Shown here one piece after another: positions 5,250-5,799 of a DNA stretch of 5,799 nucleotides (position 1 is the first letter of the stretch; each line of letters begins with the position of its first letter). Origin of the DNA: an uncultured Verrucomicrobiota bacterium. Lineage in GTDB: Bacteria; Verrucomicrobiota; Verrucomicrobiia; Limisphaerales; UBA1096. The DNA lies in assembly GCA_913050205.1 (NCBI GenBank), contig CAJXAU010000124.1, positions 1 through 5,799 of the forward strand. Reading direction: 5' to 3'. The notes beneath the pieces are model-generated. The model searched no databases. It had not been told where the DNA came from and saw only the letters and a program-made list of their open reading frames with translations. The position numbers were made by a program, and so were the translations under genes.

Positions 5250-5774
5250 TCAGGCTTCGGTCGTTGCCGCTTCGGTCGCGGCTTCGCCTTCTGCAGCCGG
5301 TTCCGGCTCGGGAAGGGGATTGCTGCTTTCCACCCGAACCTTGAGGCTGGTGCGTACCTCGGAGTGGAGGCGCAACTCGACCTCGTGATCGCCCACCGTG
5401 CGGATGGGTTCCTCGATGTGGAGCTTGCGTCGGTCGAGCTTAATTTCGAACTGCTCCTGTAGCTGGTCGATGATGTTGGCCGGGGTAACGGAGCCGTACA
5501 TCTTGCCGGTTTCGCCGGTCTTGGCCTTGATGACGAGCATCAGGTGCTTGAAGCTGGCTGCCAATTCCTTGGCGTCCTTAGCTTCGCGCAACTCGCGTTC
5601 CTGCCGTTGCTTGCGGAGGGCGGCCAGGCGGCGTTCGTTGCCCTGTGTCAGCGGAATGGCGAGGCCCTGCGGGAGCAGGAAATTGCGCGCGTAGCCGGTG
5701 GCCACGTTGACTTGGTCGGATTCCGCACCCAGCCCTTCCACGTTCTTGATTAAAATGACGTCGGTCTTTGCCAT
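5250..5774 (-). CDS. rplI: Large-subunit ribosomal protein bL9
   Basis: bL9 binds 23S rRNA near the L1 stalk and reaches towards the neighbouring ribosome, helping reading-frame fidelity. The N-terminal domain carries the family signature across residues 14-34 (GLGAESDQVNVATGYARNFL), followed by PQGLAIPLT. A charged helix linker, about 46-75 (NERRLAALRKQRQERELREA and on), leads to the C-terminal domain with GKMYGSVTPANI (90-101) and HSEV (137-140). At 174 residues it is longer than E. coli L9 (149). The extra roughly 24 residues are an Ala/Glu/Pro/Thr tail from about 151. The ATG lacks a clear Shine-Dalgarno and is preceded by a 14-base string also found before secG. In many bacteria it follows rpsF, ssb and rpsR; any such genes would lie beyond the right edge. 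Confidence 0.97.
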   Translation of the reverse strand: MAKTDVILIKNVEGLGAESDQVNVATGYARNFLLPQGLAIPLTQGNERRLAALRKQRQERELREAKDAKELAASFKHLMLVIKAKTGETGKMYGSVTPANIIDQLQEQFEIKLDRRKLHIEEPIRTVGDHEVELRLHSEVRTSLKVRVESSNPLPEPEPAAEGEAATEAATTEA

Positions 5775-5780
5775 GTCTGT

Positions 5781-5794
5781 TAGTCGTTAAATTG
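5781..5794 (-). repeat. 14-base leader string shared with secG (rplI copy)
   Basis: On the minus strand CAATTTAACGACTA ends six bases before the rplI ATG, and the ATTTAA within it could hold the stop codon of an upstream gene, as it does for tpiA before secG. Only 25 bases upstream of rplI are visible, so this cannot be settled. Confidence 0.6.
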
Positions 5795-5799
5795 GTTTT

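Overview
This looks like chromosomal DNA from a free-living bacterium, and I suggest Verrucomicrobiota. The clues are the order pgk-tpiA-secG, a SecG whose core reads QLPKKESGSGLAFGGGALD, weak or absent Shine-Dalgarno sequences before several genes, and moderately high GC by eye. The lineage is an inference from recall, not a database result. I see no phage, transposon, CRISPR or RNA gene.

Layout. On the minus strand, positions 3819 down to 1 carry a compact gene cluster: a near-consensus sigma70-type promoter, then pgk (phosphoglycerate kinase), tpiA (triosephosphate isomerase), secG (translocase subunit) and a peptide-binding lipoprotein of the OppA/DppA type that runs off the left edge. 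Gaps between these genes are only 9 to 13 bases. A terminator-like hairpin with a T-run lies inside the first codons of the lipoprotein gene, so expression may drop sharply after secG. On the plus strand, carA (carbamoyl-phosphate synthase small subunit) diverges from pgk across a 204-base spacer. On the minus strand at the right, rplI (ribosomal protein bL9) converges on carA, and the two are separated by a perfect 14-bp bidirectional terminator.

How the genes relate. Pgk and TpiA are adjacent steps of lower glycolysis/gluconeogenesis. SecG helps export proteins and would serve the exported lipoprotein next to it. CarA supplies glutamine-derived ammonia for carbamoyl phosphate, used in pyrimidine and arginine synthesis, but carB is not adjacent. 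RplI belongs to the large ribosomal subunit.

The most notable signal is not a gene. A short palindrome, core CTTGGCCAAG and extended consensus CGCTTGGCCAAGCG, occurs seven times exactly, plus two copies with one mismatch. It lies in the lipoprotein gene, in the pgk/carA spacer and directly after the carA stop codon, and I found no exact copy in the five housekeeping genes. By a rough hand estimate, about 0.01 copies would be expected by chance. It resembles, in kind only, genome-wide interspersed palindromes such as cyanobacterial HIP1. A second, smaller signal is an identical 14-base string just upstream of both secG and rplI.
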